From NCBI GenBank assembly GCA_902520575.1, contig CABYOG010000020.1:1-17451 (forward strand): a DNA stretch of 17,451 nucleotides, written 5' to 3'. The notes under the pieces are model-generated. The model had not been told where the DNA came from. It searched no databases and saw nothing but the letters and a program-made list of their open reading frames with translations. The position numbers were made by a program, and so were the translations under genes. How positions within the stretch are numbered: the first letter of the stretch is position 1; each line of letters begins with the position of its first letter. The stretch comes from an uncultured SAR116 cluster alpha proteobacterium (GTDB lineage: Bacteria > Pseudomonadota > Alphaproteobacteria > Puniceispirillales > Puniceispirillaceae). This document shows, one piece after another, positions 7,370-14,990 of this stretch.

Positions 7370-8790
7370 TATTCATCACCTTTAATTGGCTCAAACCCTT
7401 CCAATACAGGTATAGATGAAATTTCATCTTCTAAATCAACTTCCTCAGTAGAATCCGGTATGAAAGTGGGCCGTTTTTCGACTTTAGCGCGTTGCAAAGA
7501 AGAATTTTGGTCATCAGACACTAACTGCTCATCTTCGGTTTCAATTGGCTCAAAACCCTCCAAGACAGGAATAGATGAAGTTTCATCAGCAGTGACCTCT
7601 GAGAGGCCTTCTGTATCTTGGTCATCAGACTGTAACTGCTCATCTGTGGTTTCAGTTGGCTCAAAACCCTCCAAGATGGGAATAGATGAAGTTTCATCAG
7701 CAGTGACCTCTGAGAGGCCTTCTGTATCTTGGTCATCAGACTGTAACTGCTCATTTTCTTCCAAACTTTGCTCTGGGCTTACATCAAATTGGTCAAAATT
7801 TAAATTTTCATAAATTTCTTCCGAGTTCTGTCTAAGAGTTTCCACTTTTTCATTTAAATCAGGACGGATCTTGTCAGCAATTTCCATACCTCCCAATTTT
7901 AGACGCATATCACCGTTAGCTAGCATCTCGTCAGATAAAAACTGCCAACCTGTTGGCATAGGTTTGTCTTGCACCCAACCTTTGATCGCGGCCAGATCTG
8001 ATGGATTCAAAAGAATTTCCACCTGCTGAGTTCCAATTTTTATGTCATCGACAAGCTTTTTAATCCGAACTAAAAAAGCTTCAGGATTTTCGGAAATTAC
8101 TTGTCCAGCACGCTCAGATGCCAATTCAATAACAGAGGCATTAATTGCTTCTTCCAAAGCAGAGCTATCAATAGCCTGTGGACTGGCAATCGCTGCTATA
8201 ACTTTATGGAATTGATCAATTATAGCTTGTCGCTCTTTCTCTTTTTCTTCAAGAAACGCCGTTTCCTCTGGGGTTGGCTCTGCGGTTCTGGCAGCTTCAA
8301 GCCCAGCTTCAAACCCGCGCTTATACCCCTCTTCCTCAGCGGCAATACGGATCGCTTCATTTTCTTCAGCCCGTTGCTGATTGACTGCCTCTTCTGCATG
8401 TTGGTCTGCCTCGTCAACGACCTCATCAGCTGCCAATCCAGTAGATGCATTATGTTGGGATGGAGTATGCAGCAAACTGTCTTGTCCGACTGCAGGAGAA
8501 ACGCTTGCCTCATCTTTAGTGGCTGAAGCAGGTTCTATAGACTGTTGCTTCAAATGCTGCTGGGCCGCCTCTTCAGCTTGATTTTGTTTTTGTTCTGACG
8601 CAAAGGCTATTTCAACCAAAGTTCGTGGTTTAAATTCTGTGTCTTCTGTTGTTGCCAGTTTTTCAGATTTTTTAAACTGTGCCGCTTGAACCGTTTTTAG
8701 AAGACGCGTGATCTCGCCTTCTGCCAGAGCTTGACCGTAGTCATCCTGCACACCAGTTTGCCCCAGTTTTTCTCCGGTTGCGGTTGTCAT
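7369..8790 (-). CDS. fliH: FliH-type regulator of FliI, enlarged, with repeat tail
   Basis: FliH dimers bind FliI, restrain its ATPase and tether it to the C-ring (FliN). Here the product is 473 aa, against roughly 220-250 aa in most bacteria. Residues 1-145 are a polar, Gln/Glu/Ala-rich extension. Residues about 150-325 look like the FliH core: a glycine-spaced helix (EEGYKRGFEAGLEAAR) leads to the peripheral-stalk-like C-domain (VRIKKLVDDIK, VEILLNPSDLAAIKGW, WQFLSDEMLANGDMRL, GGMEIADK). Residues 346-473 are an acidic tail with two near-identical 37-residue repeats and a third diverged copy, each ending SSIP(V/I)LEGFEP. The tail lies beyond the domain that normally ends the protein. AGGA precedes the ATG at 8790. 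Placement between fliG and fliI supports the call. Confidence 0.88.
   Translation of the reverse strand: MTTATGEKLGQTGVQDDYGQALAEGEITRLLKTVQAAQFKKSEKLATTEDTEFKPRTLVEIAFASEQKQNQAEEAAQQHLKQQSIEPASATKDEASVSPAVGQDSLLHTPSQHNASTGLAADEVVDEADQHAEEAVNQQRAEENEAIRIAAEEEGYKRGFEAGLEAARTAEPTPEETAFLEEKEKERQAIIDQFHKVIAAIASPQAIDSSALEEAINASVIELASERAGQVISENPEAFLVRIKKLVDDIKIGTQQVEILLNPSDLAAIKGWVQDKPMPTGWQFLSDEMLANGDMRLKLGGMEIADKIRPDLNEKVETLRQNSEEIYENLNFDQFDVSPEQSLEENEQLQSDDQDTEGLSEVTADETSSIPILEGFEPTETTDEQLQSDDQDTEGLSEVTADETSSIPVLEGFEPIETEDEQLVSDDQNSSLQRAKVEKRPTFIPDSTEEVDLEDEISSIPVLEGFEPIKGDE
7509..7753 (-). repeat. 111-bp in-frame tandem repeat inside fliH
   Basis: Two full copies (7509-7619 and 7620-7730) are followed by a partial third (7731-7753). 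The period is exactly 111 bases, or 37 codons. By hand alignment the two full copies differ at about 7 of 111 positions, several of them changing amino acids (for example Ile/Val in SSIPxLEGFEP). A more diverged protein-level copy continues to the fliH C-terminus. The in-frame period fits expansion under coding constraint. Confidence 0.95.
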
Positions 8791-8857
8791 TGAGTTCCTG
8801 TCCTTTTATATCGGTGCTGATGATATTCTGCTGTTTTGAAGCAACAATTTCCTCTCA

Positions 8858-9901
8858 TCAGACAAAATCATCCCCACCACGGCCAGCCAGTACAATTGTG
8901 CCTTCGTCAGACATCCGTCGAGCAACGTTAATGATTTCCTTTTGCGCTGTTTGCACTTCTGTCAGACGCACTGGCCCAAGTGCTTCCATTTCATCCACAA
9001 TATTGGCCGCAGCTCGTTTCGACATGCAAGAGAAAAGCTTTTCGCGCAGCGGCTCATCAGCACCCTTCAGAGCCAAAACTAGTAATTCATTATCAACAGA
9101 GCGTAGCAATGTCTGCAGTGAGCGTTCATCAGACATAATAAGGTTGTCAAAGACAAACATGCTTTCCGTAATGGCCTGCATCAATTCGCGATCATTGCGC
9201 GAAATATCCTTCATTATGCGTTGTTCCATATTTTGCTTAGTGAAATTCATGATCCGCGCAGCTGCATCAACACCGCCAACCTTAGCTGCCCGTAATGAAG
9301 CATTAGCCTTAAATTTTGACTGCATTACATTTTCCAATTCTGCTAGCGCATCAGGTCCAACGGTCTGCAGCGTAGCAATTCGGCGGACAATTTCAGATTG
9401 CAGCGATTCTGGCAGCAAGCCAAGCACGTCAGCCGCCTGTCCAGCGTCTAGATAAGAGATAATCAGCGCAATAATCTGGGGATGTTCATCAATTATTAGC
9501 TCAGCGATTGAGCGAGCATCCATCCAGTCAAGAATTTCAATTGGCCGAGCGGAGGTCGACGGAGCAATTCGGCTGAGCACGGACTGGGCCTTATCCTCAC
9601 CCAATGCCTTATTCATCACATTGCGAATATAATTTCCTGCCCCCATACCAAGACTGGTCTGGGCTTTGATAATGGCTAGAAATTCATCAAGCACAGCATT
9701 TACAGTATCCTGATCAAGACCTTGTACAGAATACATGGCCGTTCCTAAATGCTGAACTTCTTTGGGAGACAAGTTACGAACAATCTCAGACGCTTCATCC
9801 TCTCCCAACAGCATCATCAGAATTGCTGATTTCTGCGTCCCCGTTAGACGTTCAAACTGGGATCTCTCATCTTCGCTCATCGCTTCTGCCGCTACCGCCA
9901 T
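8858..9901 (-). CDS. fliG: Flagellar motor switch protein FliG
   Basis: FliG is the C-ring component that contacts the MS-ring protein FliF and generates torque with the stator. The 347-aa product is the usual length. The N-terminal domain contains GTQKSAILMMLLGEDEASEIVRNL; the middle domain has the EHPQ motif (IIDEHPQIIALIISYLD, near residue 138); the C-terminal torque domain shows charged residues in GADEPLREKLFSCMSKRAA. The ATG at 9901 has AGAGGA upstream. It sits 66 bases after fliF and 67 before fliH, in the expected order of the fliFGHIJ block. Confidence 0.97.
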   Translation of the reverse strand: MAVAAEAMSEDERSQFERLTGTQKSAILMMLLGEDEASEIVRNLSPKEVQHLGTAMYSVQGLDQDTVNAVLDEFLAIIKAQTSLGMGAGNYIRNVMNKALGEDKAQSVLSRIAPSTSARPIEILDWMDARSIAELIIDEHPQIIALIISYLDAGQAADVLGLLPESLQSEIVRRIATLQTVGPDALAELENVMQSKFKANASLRAAKVGGVDAAARIMNFTKQNMEQRIMKDISRNDRELMQAITESMFVFDNLIMSDERSLQTLLRSVDNELLVLALKGADEPLREKLFSCMSKRAAANIVDEMEALGPVRLTEVQTAQKEIINVARRMSDEGTIVLAGRGGDDFV

Positions 9902-9967
9902 TTTTCACATTCCTCTTAGATAATAGTCCGCGCCGGATCGATTGTTAAGTTATTGTGTCCTGTTTGT

Positions 9968-11680
9968 TTAAAGATCAAGGTCACGCTGCATCATGCTCTT
10001 GAAGACATTAGATACTCGCCCTGCCTCATCGGCCACGATCATCCGGATCACCGCCACTTTGTCATCATAGGTGTTCGCTGTATCCAGCATTTCAGCGGAA
10101 ATCGCCTGTTTCTTCGGCTTCAACTTAGCCTTGATGTCTTCAAGGCTTTCGCCTTCGCCAACTTCAATTTGATCCAAATCAAGGTCTTCCTCACCTTCAG
10201 CTATGCCTGCGGCAGTTGTCGCTGATGGAACAAGGATACGGTTTAGAAGTGGGCGGACGATCCCCAAAATCACAATGGCAAGAATGAGAATCATAGCAAA
10301 CTGGTTCAGAGCTGAACGGAACCATGTCCCCTCGTGCCATGGTGCTTCAACCCCATCTAATTCCTGAATGAACGCAGAACTAGATACCGTCAAGCTATCG
10401 CCACGATTTACATCAATACCAATGGCGTCTGCTACAAGAGCTTCAATTTTAGCCATCATGTCATCAGCGAGAGGAATGGATGTTTCGGCCCCAGTCTCAG
10501 GGTCAAGAATGATCTGTTCACGTACTAGAACAGCAGCATTGATCTTCTGAATACGATGGGACGGCTTCATTGTGTTCGATACTGTCCGGCTGACTTCGTA
10601 GTTTTTTACCTCGCTTGAGGATTTTGAACGCAGATCTTCTTCTCCGGAAATTGTTGTGTTTGTTGTTGATATGTCTGGAGATTGTGGCGGTGTGTTGGAG
10701 ACAGCGCCAGGAATTCCCTTTGCCGGCGTCTCGCGTGTTAAATCTTCAGTGTTCTGTTCTGACCTCAGCGCATTCCCATCAGGGTCAACAATTTCCTCAG
10801 TTACTTCAGAACGGGTGAAATCAATATCAAGGTTTACCTGCGCATTGATGTTACCAGGCCCGACAATCGGCGTCAGCAGCGAGATAATGCGGTTACGGTA
10901 TGTTTCTTCCATCCGCACCCGATGCTCAAATTCAGCGTCATTAATGCGGCCATTTGGTGTTGTTGGATTAGACAACAAACTTCCATTATGATCAATGACA
11001 GAAACGTTCTCTTTCGCTAATTTAGGCACAGATGATGAAACAAGATGAATAATTGCCTCAACCTGCGACCGACCCAAAATTCGGCCCTTTGAAAGCTGTA
11101 CAAAAACAGAAGCGGATGGTTGAGCTTCCTGTCTTATAAAAACTTCGCGTTCAGGCAATGCTAGGTGAACACGAGCAGATAAAACATGCTCAATTTCCGC
11201 AACTGACCGCGCTAATTCCAGTTCCTGCGCTTGCTTCAAGCGCATGGCTTCAACTGAGCGACTTGACCCCATTTGTATTGAGTCTAAATTTTCGTAACCC
11301 GTTGCCACAACCGTTGGAAGGCCTTGTGCAGCTAGCATAATGCGTGCCGAGTGGTAATCATCTGCAGAAACCAATACATCACCAGTAGTCGGGTCAAGAG
11401 ATACACCCACACCAGCATTCTCAAGTGCATCTACGACCCGCGATTTCTCTGCTTCTGGCAGAGAGGCATATAATGTGGTTAGCACAGGCTGTTGCATTAG
11501 AAAATAGGAAATAAGACCTATTATCGTGACCAGAACGGCAACAATTGTTGGCATCGCACGACGCAAGGCTGGCTCTTGGGAAACCTTCCTGAACTGTGAT
11601 GTTAAATTTACCGCTCTGCCAAATAAGCCAGTTCTAGTTTCTGTGATTTCTGTTGTTCTTGTTGCTGCAAGGTCGGCCAT
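9968..11680 (-). CDS. fliF: Flagellar MS-ring protein FliF
   Basis: FliF forms the MS-ring in the inner membrane, the base on which the flagellum is built. The product is 570 aa with a first transmembrane helix at about residues 44-62 and a second near residues 446-470 (FAMILILAIVILGIV). Between them are the ring-building motifs, including the YscJ-like region (LPEAEKSRVVDALENAGV; VEAMRLKQAQELELARSV; SARVHLALPER). The C-terminal cytoplasmic end is the FliG-binding region (about 520-570). The ATG at 11680 has GAGAGA upstream. It follows fliE by 46 bases. Confidence 0.97.
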   Translation of the reverse strand: MADLAATRTTEITETRTGLFGRAVNLTSQFRKVSQEPALRRAMPTIVAVLVTIIGLISYFLMQQPVLTTLYASLPEAEKSRVVDALENAGVGVSLDPTTGDVLVSADDYHSARIMLAAQGLPTVVATGYENLDSIQMGSSRSVEAMRLKQAQELELARSVAEIEHVLSARVHLALPEREVFIRQEAQPSASVFVQLSKGRILGRSQVEAIIHLVSSSVPKLAKENVSVIDHNGSLLSNPTTPNGRINDAEFEHRVRMEETYRNRIISLLTPIVGPGNINAQVNLDIDFTRSEVTEEIVDPDGNALRSEQNTEDLTRETPAKGIPGAVSNTPPQSPDISTTNTTISGEEDLRSKSSSEVKNYEVSRTVSNTMKPSHRIQKINAAVLVREQIILDPETGAETSIPLADDMMAKIEALVADAIGIDVNRGDSLTVSSSAFIQELDGVEAPWHEGTWFRSALNQFAMILILAIVILGIVRPLLNRILVPSATTAAGIAEGEEDLDLDQIEVGEGESLEDIKAKLKPKKQAISAEMLDTANTYDDKVAVIRMIVADEAGRVSNVFKSMMQRDLDL

Positions 11681-11726
11681 TTTCAGTCTCTCTCAAGTTC
11701 AGCTAAAAGTATTGAAGCCATGATCA

Positions 11727-12107
11727 TCAGACCGGCATATTCATAATGTCTTTATAAGCCGTCATAACCTTGTTTCGGATATTCAAGGTCAACTGGAATC
11801 CCAGCGAGGAAACCTGTTGATTGACCATTACTTTGGACAGGTCCTGCTCGCGGCCCAATTCATAATCACGTGTGATCCGCGCAGCTTGATTCTGCGCATC
11901 AGCAACAGAATTTAGCGCATCTACCATCCGTCCAGGAAAACTGGTTTGCACGCGGTCAGGGGTAAAAACCTTATCTGCCTGTTCTAGCAGTTGGGTGCGC
12001 AGTGAGGCCTGTGTCGGCTGGTTAGCAAGCCCTGTTGCTAAACTGGATTGGGACTGAGCATTCATATAGGGAATACGTGTCGAGGTCATGGATATTTTGT
12101 CAATCAT
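11727..12107 (-). CDS. fliE: Flagellar hook-basal body protein FliE
   Basis: FliE links the MS-ring and the proximal rod and is an early export substrate. The product is up to 126 aa. The C-terminal FliE domain is clear: ITRDYELGREQDLSKVMVNQ, then SSLGFQLTLNIRNKVMTAYKDIMNMPV-type ending (shown here in parts; the NKVMTAYKDIMNMPV end is diagnostic). I keep the ATG at 12107 as start, but there is no convincing ribosome-binding site and in-frame ATGs follow at codons 7 and 15, so the exact start is uncertain. It lies 30 bases after the FleT-like gene, supporting a fleT-fliEFGHIJ transcript. Confidence 0.93.
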   Translation of the reverse strand: MIDKISMTSTRIPYMNAQSQSSLATGLANQPTQASLRTQLLEQADKVFTPDRVQTSFPGRMVDALNSVADAQNQAARITRDYELGREQDLSKVMVNQQVSSLGFQLTLNIRNKVMTAYKDIMNMPV

Positions 12108-12137
12108 CGGTTAGTCTATGCCTGTCTCATCAATAGG

Positions 12138-13349
12138 TTAAGCGCGTAGTTCAGGGTGCTGTTCTTTCTTGGACATACGTCTTTCTGAAATCTGGGCGTC
12201 AACACAGCCATCAACCATTATGTCTTCCGCTGTAATCTGATTATCCACGCACAGAACCAGTGCTCGCTGCAGAACGTTTTCTAGCTCGCGTACATTGCCG
12301 GGCCAGTCATACGTCATAAGCATTTCTGCCGCACTGGTGTGCAGTGCGGGCAACGTGCTTCCTGCCATGCAATGACGTTTCAACAGAATTGTGCTGATGG
12401 CAATTATGTCATCTTTGCGCTCATGTAAATGACGTGTGGTCAGCGGGAACACATTAAGGCGATAAAATAAATCTTCCCGAAATCTGCCTTCACGCACTTC
12501 AGTAATCATATTTCTATTGGTTGTGGCGACTACACGCACATCCACATCTAGTTCACGCTGGCTGCCTAGTGGTGTAACTTTCTTTTCCTGCAAAACCCGT
12601 AGCAATTTTGCCTGAAGACCAAGGGGCATTTCAGAGATTTCATCTAGAAGAAGGGTGCCACCGTCAGCTGCACGGAAAATTCCTTTATTTGCCGTTGATG
12701 CGCCAGTAAAGGCCCCTTTTTCATGACCAAACAAAATAGCTTCCAGCATATTTTCAGGAATTGCAGCACAGTTTACGGCAACAAAGGGAGCCTCCCGCCG
12801 ACCAGACTGGTTATGAATGAAGCGGGCTAAAACTTCTTTACCCGTGCCCGTTGGCCCATTAATGAAGACTGTGACGTCTGTTTGACTAACGCGGCGTGAT
12901 AGCGCCATAAGCTCAAGGCTTTTTTGATCCGCAACAGCCACATGATCATCATCCAAAAGCAGAGAGCAAGCCATCTGTAAGGAATAGTTCGAATGATAGT
13001 CTGGGCCAAGAAGTGGAGCTGTGCAGTCAGATTCAGCCATATTCAGGTGAATAAGATTGCCCTTCATTTCTGTGCGGACAGAGAAATTGTCGCCCTCATC
13101 ACAGCCAATGATAAGAACGCGGCTGGCTTTCACACCACGAGCTATTTCAACAACAGCTGAGACCCCACCTTTTGCACCAGCATATTTCTGGCTGCAGACA
13201 TAAGCATCTATGGTGTTCACTGGTAGCGCTGCCTTCGCCGGCTCACTCGCTACATCGAGCCATACAATATCTGCCATTCTGCACTCCAGAAAAGCTGCCA
13301 TCTGTTCTGCGCCGATAAGGTCAGTTCTTTCAATTGCGATTGTTGCCAC
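12138..13349 (-). CDS. fleT: FleT-like sigma-54 activator lacking a DNA-binding domain
   Basis: An AAA+ enhancer-binding-type protein of 403 aa that would remodel sigma-54 RNA polymerase at flagellar promoters. The first 145 residues form a divergent N-terminal domain with no recognisable phospho-acceptor set. The AAA+ core is complete: Walker A GPTGTGKE (165-172), sigma-54 contact loop GAFTGA (212-217), Walker B GTLLLDE (231-237) and WPGNVRELENV (349-359). After the AAA+ lid only about 30 residues remain (ending KKEQHPELRA), with no Fis-type helix-turn-helix. R. sphaeroides FleT, known to act with FleQ, has this build. The GTG at 13349 is chosen as start, with GGGAG about nine bases upstream. 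It heads the fliEFGHIJ block and has its own sigma-54-like promoter. FlbD is the alternative name, but FlbD carries the DNA-binding domain. Confidence 0.8.
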   Translation of the reverse strand: MATIAIERTDLIGAEQMAAFLECRMADIVWLDVASEPAKAALPVNTIDAYVCSQKYAGAKGGVSAVVEIARGVKASRVLIIGCDEGDNFSVRTEMKGNLIHLNMAESDCTAPLLGPDYHSNYSLQMACSLLLDDDHVAVADQKSLELMALSRRVSQTDVTVFINGPTGTGKEVLARFIHNQSGRREAPFVAVNCAAIPENMLEAILFGHEKGAFTGASTANKGIFRAADGGTLLLDEISEMPLGLQAKLLRVLQEKKVTPLGSQRELDVDVRVVATTNRNMITEVREGRFREDLFYRLNVFPLTTRHLHERKDDIIAISTILLKRHCMAGSTLPALHTSAAEMLMTYDWPGNVRELENVLQRALVLCVDNQITAEDIMVDGCVDAQISERRMSKKEQHPELRA

Positions 13350-13384
13350 GGTTCTTACTCCCGAAAAATGTGCTACGAGAGGAA

Positions 13385-13400
13385 GGCAAAAAGTAGGCCA
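13385..13400 (-). promoter_or_regulatory. Sigma-54 (-24/-12) promoter before the fleT-like gene
   Basis: On the minus strand the site reads TGGCCTACTTTTTGCC, with TGGC at -24, TTGC at -12 and ten bases between GG and GC. The predicted start is near 13374, about 25 bases before the GTG start. This fits a model in which the divergent FleQ-like protein activates the FleT-like gene. The remaining intergenic DNA to 13580 is AT-rich and probably holds activator sites, though none stands out. Confidence 0.75.
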
Positions 13401-13481
13401 ATTTAGAAAATTCTCCTAAAAAATGATTTTAATAATTGTTTTTAAACATTTTTTTTATTTCCCAATTTCCTATTCATTTTT

Positions 13482-13509
13482 TTGACATTTTCAAATTAGA
13501 CTATAGTAT
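13482..13509 (+). promoter_or_regulatory. Sigma-70-type promoter candidate for the fleQ-like gene
   Basis: A perfect -35 hexamer TTGACA (13482-13487) is followed after 16 bases by TAGTAT (13504-13509, 4 of 6 matches to the -10 consensus). The predicted start is near 13516, about 65 bases before the ATG. No sigma-54-like site was seen on this strand in the gap, which fits a master activator made by housekeeping polymerase. An overlapping TATAGT is also present but gives a 14-base spacer. Confidence 0.45.
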
Positions 13510-13580
13510 TGAGGTCGGATTTTTGACTCTCTTTTGGTCTGCTCGAACAAACACAACCATATTCAAAGAGGCTAGAGCAA

Positions 13581-14663
13581 ATGGGCGTACTTGATGATCT
13601 TCTGGTAGGGCAGTCCGCGCCTATGCGCGAGGTCAAACGCCTCATTGAGCTTGCTGCCCCTTCTACCACAACCATTCTAGTGCAGGGTGAAACCGGAACC
13701 GGCAAAGAGCTCGTTGCTCAGGCGGTGCATAATTTGTCAGGCCGGAAAGGGAAGTTAGTATCCGTCAACTGTTCAGCTATTCCGGCTGAATTGCTGGAAA
13801 GTGAGCTGTTTGGGCATGAAAAGGGAGCCTTTACTGGTGCAGAGAAGACCAGAGCTGGCCGTTTTGAGATGGCCTCCGGGGGCACTTTATTTCTGGACGA
13901 AATCGGCGATATGCCACTTGCCCTGCAGTCCAAACTCCTGCGCGCACTTGAAAATCGTAAGATACAGCGGGTAGGTGGCGGCATAGATGTGGACGTCGAT
14001 TTCCGCCTTGTTTGTGCGACACATCAGAATATAGAGGCTGATATTGAAGCTGGAAAATTCAGAGCTGATCTATTTTATCGGATAAATGTATTCCCCATTA
14101 CAATGCCTGCTCTGGCCAGTAGAGCTGTCGACATTCCAGCTCTACTTGCTGCGATGATGAAAAGCGGAAAGCCAAATCGTGCTGGGCAACCCATCTTCAC
14201 CGAAGGAGCGCATGCTGAAATGATGCGGTATCCATGGCCTGGCAATGTCCGCGAATTAAGAAACCTGCTGGAGCGAGCTTGTTTGTTATTTCCTGGACGC
14301 CAGATCGAACAGGCTGATGTGAAAAATAATCTACTACGCATTAAGGTTCCAGAGCCGGTTGAAGAACAGGAGGCCTTATGGGCAGCAACAGCAAATCTGG
14401 CTTCTGAATCTAAAACCCCTGATAACGATAGCGAGGCATTTGAGGTTCCACTACCACATCCATCCCATTATCAAGAATGGTTTTCCTTCTTTGATAACAT
14501 TGATTTGCGCCGGCACCTTCAAGATGTTGAAATTGTGCTTATTGAGGCGGCTCTTCAGAAATCAGATGGCATGATTTCTGCTGCCGCAGACAGCCTAAAG
14601 CTGCGGCGAACGACATTGATTGAAAAAATGAAGAAATTCATGATTGAAAAGCCCGCGAATTAG
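13581..14663 (+). CDS. fleQ: FleQ-like sigma-54 activator (AAA+ plus Fis-type HTH, no receiver)
   Basis: A 360-aa sigma-54-dependent activator, probably the top-level regulator of this flagellar cluster. It starts almost directly with the AAA+ core and so lacks an N-terminal sensory or receiver domain: Walker A GETGTGKE at 36-43, sigma-54 contact loop GAFTGA at 82-87, Walker B GTLFLDE at 101-107, WPGNVRELRNL at 219-229. A variable linker (about 255-310) leads to a Fis-type helix-turn-helix at about 316-352, with the recognition-helix pattern AAADSLKLRRTTLIEKMKKF. GAGG lies about nine bases before the ATG at 13581. It is divergent from the FleT-like gene and carries the DNA-binding domain that the latter lacks. 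R. sphaeroides FleQ has the same build. A generic FlbD/NtrC-family call is the fallback. Confidence 0.82.
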   Translation: MGVLDDLLVGQSAPMREVKRLIELAAPSTTTILVQGETGTGKELVAQAVHNLSGRKGKLVSVNCSAIPAELLESELFGHEKGAFTGAEKTRAGRFEMASGGTLFLDEIGDMPLALQSKLLRALENRKIQRVGGGIDVDVDFRLVCATHQNIEADIEAGKFRADLFYRINVFPITMPALASRAVDIPALLAAMMKSGKPNRAGQPIFTEGAHAEMMRYPWPGNVRELRNLLERACLLFPGRQIEQADVKNNLLRIKVPEPVEEQEALWAATANLASESKTPDNDSEAFEVPLPHPSHYQEWFSFFDNIDLRRHLQDVEIVLIEAALQKSDGMISAAADSLKLRRTTLIEKMKKFMIEKPAN

Positions 14664-14696
14664 CCCACAGTAGAGGAGACAGCGGAAGACTAAATG

Positions 14697-14990
14697 TTAA
14701 TTTGTGTAGGCCAACTGTGCTTTGCGAGTGCGGCTCTGGTGGAAAGTCAAATGTTCCATTTCTTTTTCAATGGTCTCAATTAGTTCAGCATTTTCTTTGG
14801 CACATTGCTCAATAAACACAAAAAAACTCTCATCTATGCCTGACATATCCATAAGACAGAGATCCTTCAATATATCCTGACGCGCTTGGTCAAGTGTTAC
14901 AGCACGATTAAAGTCCTTATTCGCGATAGCTGTCGCAATATGGCCATTAAGCGAAGAGAATTGCTCTCTGATTTCAGCCATGTCCAGCAT
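14697..14990 (-). CDS. fliT: FliT-like flagellar chaperone
   Basis: A 97-aa, mostly helical, soluble protein with no membrane segment. FliT proteins are short export chaperones (for the filament cap FliD in enterics), usually encoded just after fliS. The helical pattern LDQARQDILKDL followed by a final helix ending TRKAQLAYTN resembles the FliT family, which often ends in a KAxxAY-like stretch, but conservation is low and I rely mainly on size, helicity and position. I chose the ATG at 14990, preceded by a GGTAAGCAG stretch within the fliS tail; the ATG at 14981, overlapping the fliS stop by eight bases, is also possible. The frame is open to 15020. The gene ends 33 bases from the convergent fleQ-like gene with no obvious terminator between. 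Confidence 0.6.
   Translation of the reverse strand: MLDMAEIREQFSSLNGHIATAIANKDFNRAVTLDQARQDILKDLCLMDMSGIDESFFVFIEQCAKENAELIETIEKEMEHLTFHQSRTRKAQLAYTN

Noticed and set aside
7509..7753. Regular repeats as a possible CRISPR array
   Set aside because: Period of 111 bp with no alternation of conserved repeat and variable spacer; the repeat is in frame within a coding gene.
7521..7754. A 77-aa minus-strand ORF with two repeated halves in another frame of the fliH repeat
   Set aside because: It is an out-of-frame shadow of the 111-bp fliH tandem repeat; the fliH frame holds the FliH core and runs straight through.
12138..13349. Naming the minus-strand regulator FlbD
   Set aside because: FlbD carries a C-terminal helix-turn-helix; this protein ends without one and is paired with a complementary activator, which fits FleT better.
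13423..13442. TTAA...TTAA as a CtrA binding site before the fleQ-like gene
   Set aside because: The spacing between the two TTAA elements is nine bases, not the seven of the CtrA consensus, in DNA that is AT-rich throughout.
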